From positions 1 to 40,564 of the forward strand of contig CAMLOC010000001.1 in the NCBI GenBank assembly GCA_946481465.1: DNA of 40,564 nucleotides. Reading direction: 5' to 3'. Shown in pieces: positions 39,915-40,564 of this stretch (positions are counted from its first letter, which is position 1; the number at the start of each line of letters is the position of its first letter). Under the pieces are notes generated by a model. The model saw nothing but the letters and a program-made list of their open reading frames with translations. It made no database searches and was not told the origin of the DNA. The position numbers and the translations under genes are program-made. Origin of the DNA: an uncultured Shinella sp. Its GTDB lineage: Bacteria > Pseudomonadota > Alphaproteobacteria > Rhizobiales > Rhizobiaceae.

Positions 39915-40506
39915 ATGTTCGGAAATTGGCGCCATATATGCGTCGACATGCAGCGAATGTTCGCCGAAGACACGCCGTGGCGGGTTCCCCGGATGGAAGC
40001 AGTGTCGCCACAGGTCATCGAAGTGGCGGCGCGCTACAGTGCTCGCACAACGTTTTCCCGCTTCTGCCCGCCGCCTCGCCCCTCCGATGCGTGCGGCATG
40101 TGGAAGACCTACTACGAGAAGTGGTGGATGATGACGGGCGAGCACCTGCCCGCCGACATGCTCGACCTCGTTCCCGAACTTGCATGTTACTGCCCACCGG
40201 CGAGGGTCTTCGACAAACGAACCTATTCGCCCTGGGTCGGCGGCCGCCTGCATTCCTGGCTTGTCATGCAGTCCATCGACACACTTGTCATCACAGGTGG
40301 AGAAACGGATGTCTGCGTGCTGGCCACAGCTCTCGGCGGCATCGATCTCGGCTACCGGGTCGTCCCTACTTAAGGATGCGGTTTGCAGCGGCGCCGACAA
40401 GACACACGATGCCTCGCTCACTCTGCTTGGCAATCGCTTCTCGGCACAGGTGGAGTTGCTTCTCACCGAGGAATTTCTCTCATCCGATCCGGGCGCAGGC
40501 CAATAG
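39915..40506 (+). pseudogene. Frameshifted isochorismatase-family cysteine hydrolase
   Basis: From ATG 39915 the frame reads RHICVDMQRMFAEDTPWRVP (catalytic Asp), then RVFDKRTYSPWVGGRLHSWL (Lys) and TLVITGGETDVCVLATALGG (Cys), so the catalytic triad of the family is present. It stops at 40371-40373 after IDLGYRVVPT. Removing one C at about 40361-40365 lets it continue LLKDAVCSGADKTHDASLTL, then EEFLSSDPGAGQ to a TAG at 40506, the expected C-terminus. So only the last 45 residues are lost. The product may be inactive or unstable. A sequencing error is possible. Confidence 0.7.
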
Positions 40507-40564
40507 CATCCTTCAGGCGCCTTTCGGCCCGAGGGGCGCAGCGCCCTTCACATAGGCCACTTTT

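Noticed and set aside
1..40564. CRISPR arrays, tRNA or rRNA genes, insertion sequences, replication or transfer genes
   Set aside because: No repeat-spacer array, no cloverleaf sequence, and no transposase, Rep or Tra protein was recognised on either strand.

Overview
The window is GC-rich DNA from an alphaproteobacterium, most likely Rhizobiales (Rhizobium, Sinorhizobium, Agrobacterium or Shinella relatives). The evidence is the mix of families: tandem ku genes with LigD, DUF982, DUF6894, a PRC-barrel protein, an ECF15 (EcfG/RpoE2-like) sigma factor and promoters of the EcfG type. No replication, conjugation, rRNA or tRNA genes are visible. The density of small stress genes, broken genes and regulators suggests an accessory replicon or island, which is inference.

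Layout. 1-2939 (minus): three-subunit molybdenum aldehyde oxidoreductase of the PaoABC type, with the large subunit cut by the window edge. 2982-10473: a stress SDR and a non-homologous end-joining (NHEJ) cluster. Two ku genes and a ligase-only gene on the plus strand converge stop-to-stop on DUF4112, three-domain ligD and a small coiled-coil gene on the minus strand. 10653-16110: small nucleic-acid-binding and stress genes (CspA, HU, a decayed cold-shock paralogue, GS26-like, DUF982, PRC barrel, PPC domain), mixed with pseudogenes and a DUF4157 fragment that looks imported. 16179-20208: a minus-strand operon (DJ-1-like protein, FAD monooxygenase, GNAT) divergent from a GlxA-type regulator. 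20483-26351: a complete YtfQRT-YjfF-type sugar ABC transporter divergent from a LacI regulator. 26703-31102: GST, a PNPOx-ferredoxin reductase fusion, remnants and a LysR regulator. 31248-33181: a PAS-GGDEF protein and a truncated CBS gene. 33246-40506: a second block of stress genes with two Crp/Fnr regulators, the ECF15 sigma factor, two DUF6894 genes, a BON protein and several frameshifted genes.

How it works together. Eleven stress-type genes or operons, including ku-ku-lig and the ligD operon, have an upstream GGAAC-N16/17-nnTT element. This is the EcfG general-stress promoter signature, and the window encodes its own ECF15 sigma factor. A second signal, the perfect palindrome GTACG-N4-CGTAC, occurs three times between 36.1 and 39.2 kb, each time in a promoter region. 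It has the 5-4-5 geometry of Fnr-type sites, and two related Crp/Fnr regulators lie nearby. I read the window as a stress-response and DNA-repair island with layered control (ECF15 plus Crp/Fnr) that is partly decaying. At least seven genes are truncated, frameshifted or interrupted. All functional statements rest on reading motifs; no database search was run.
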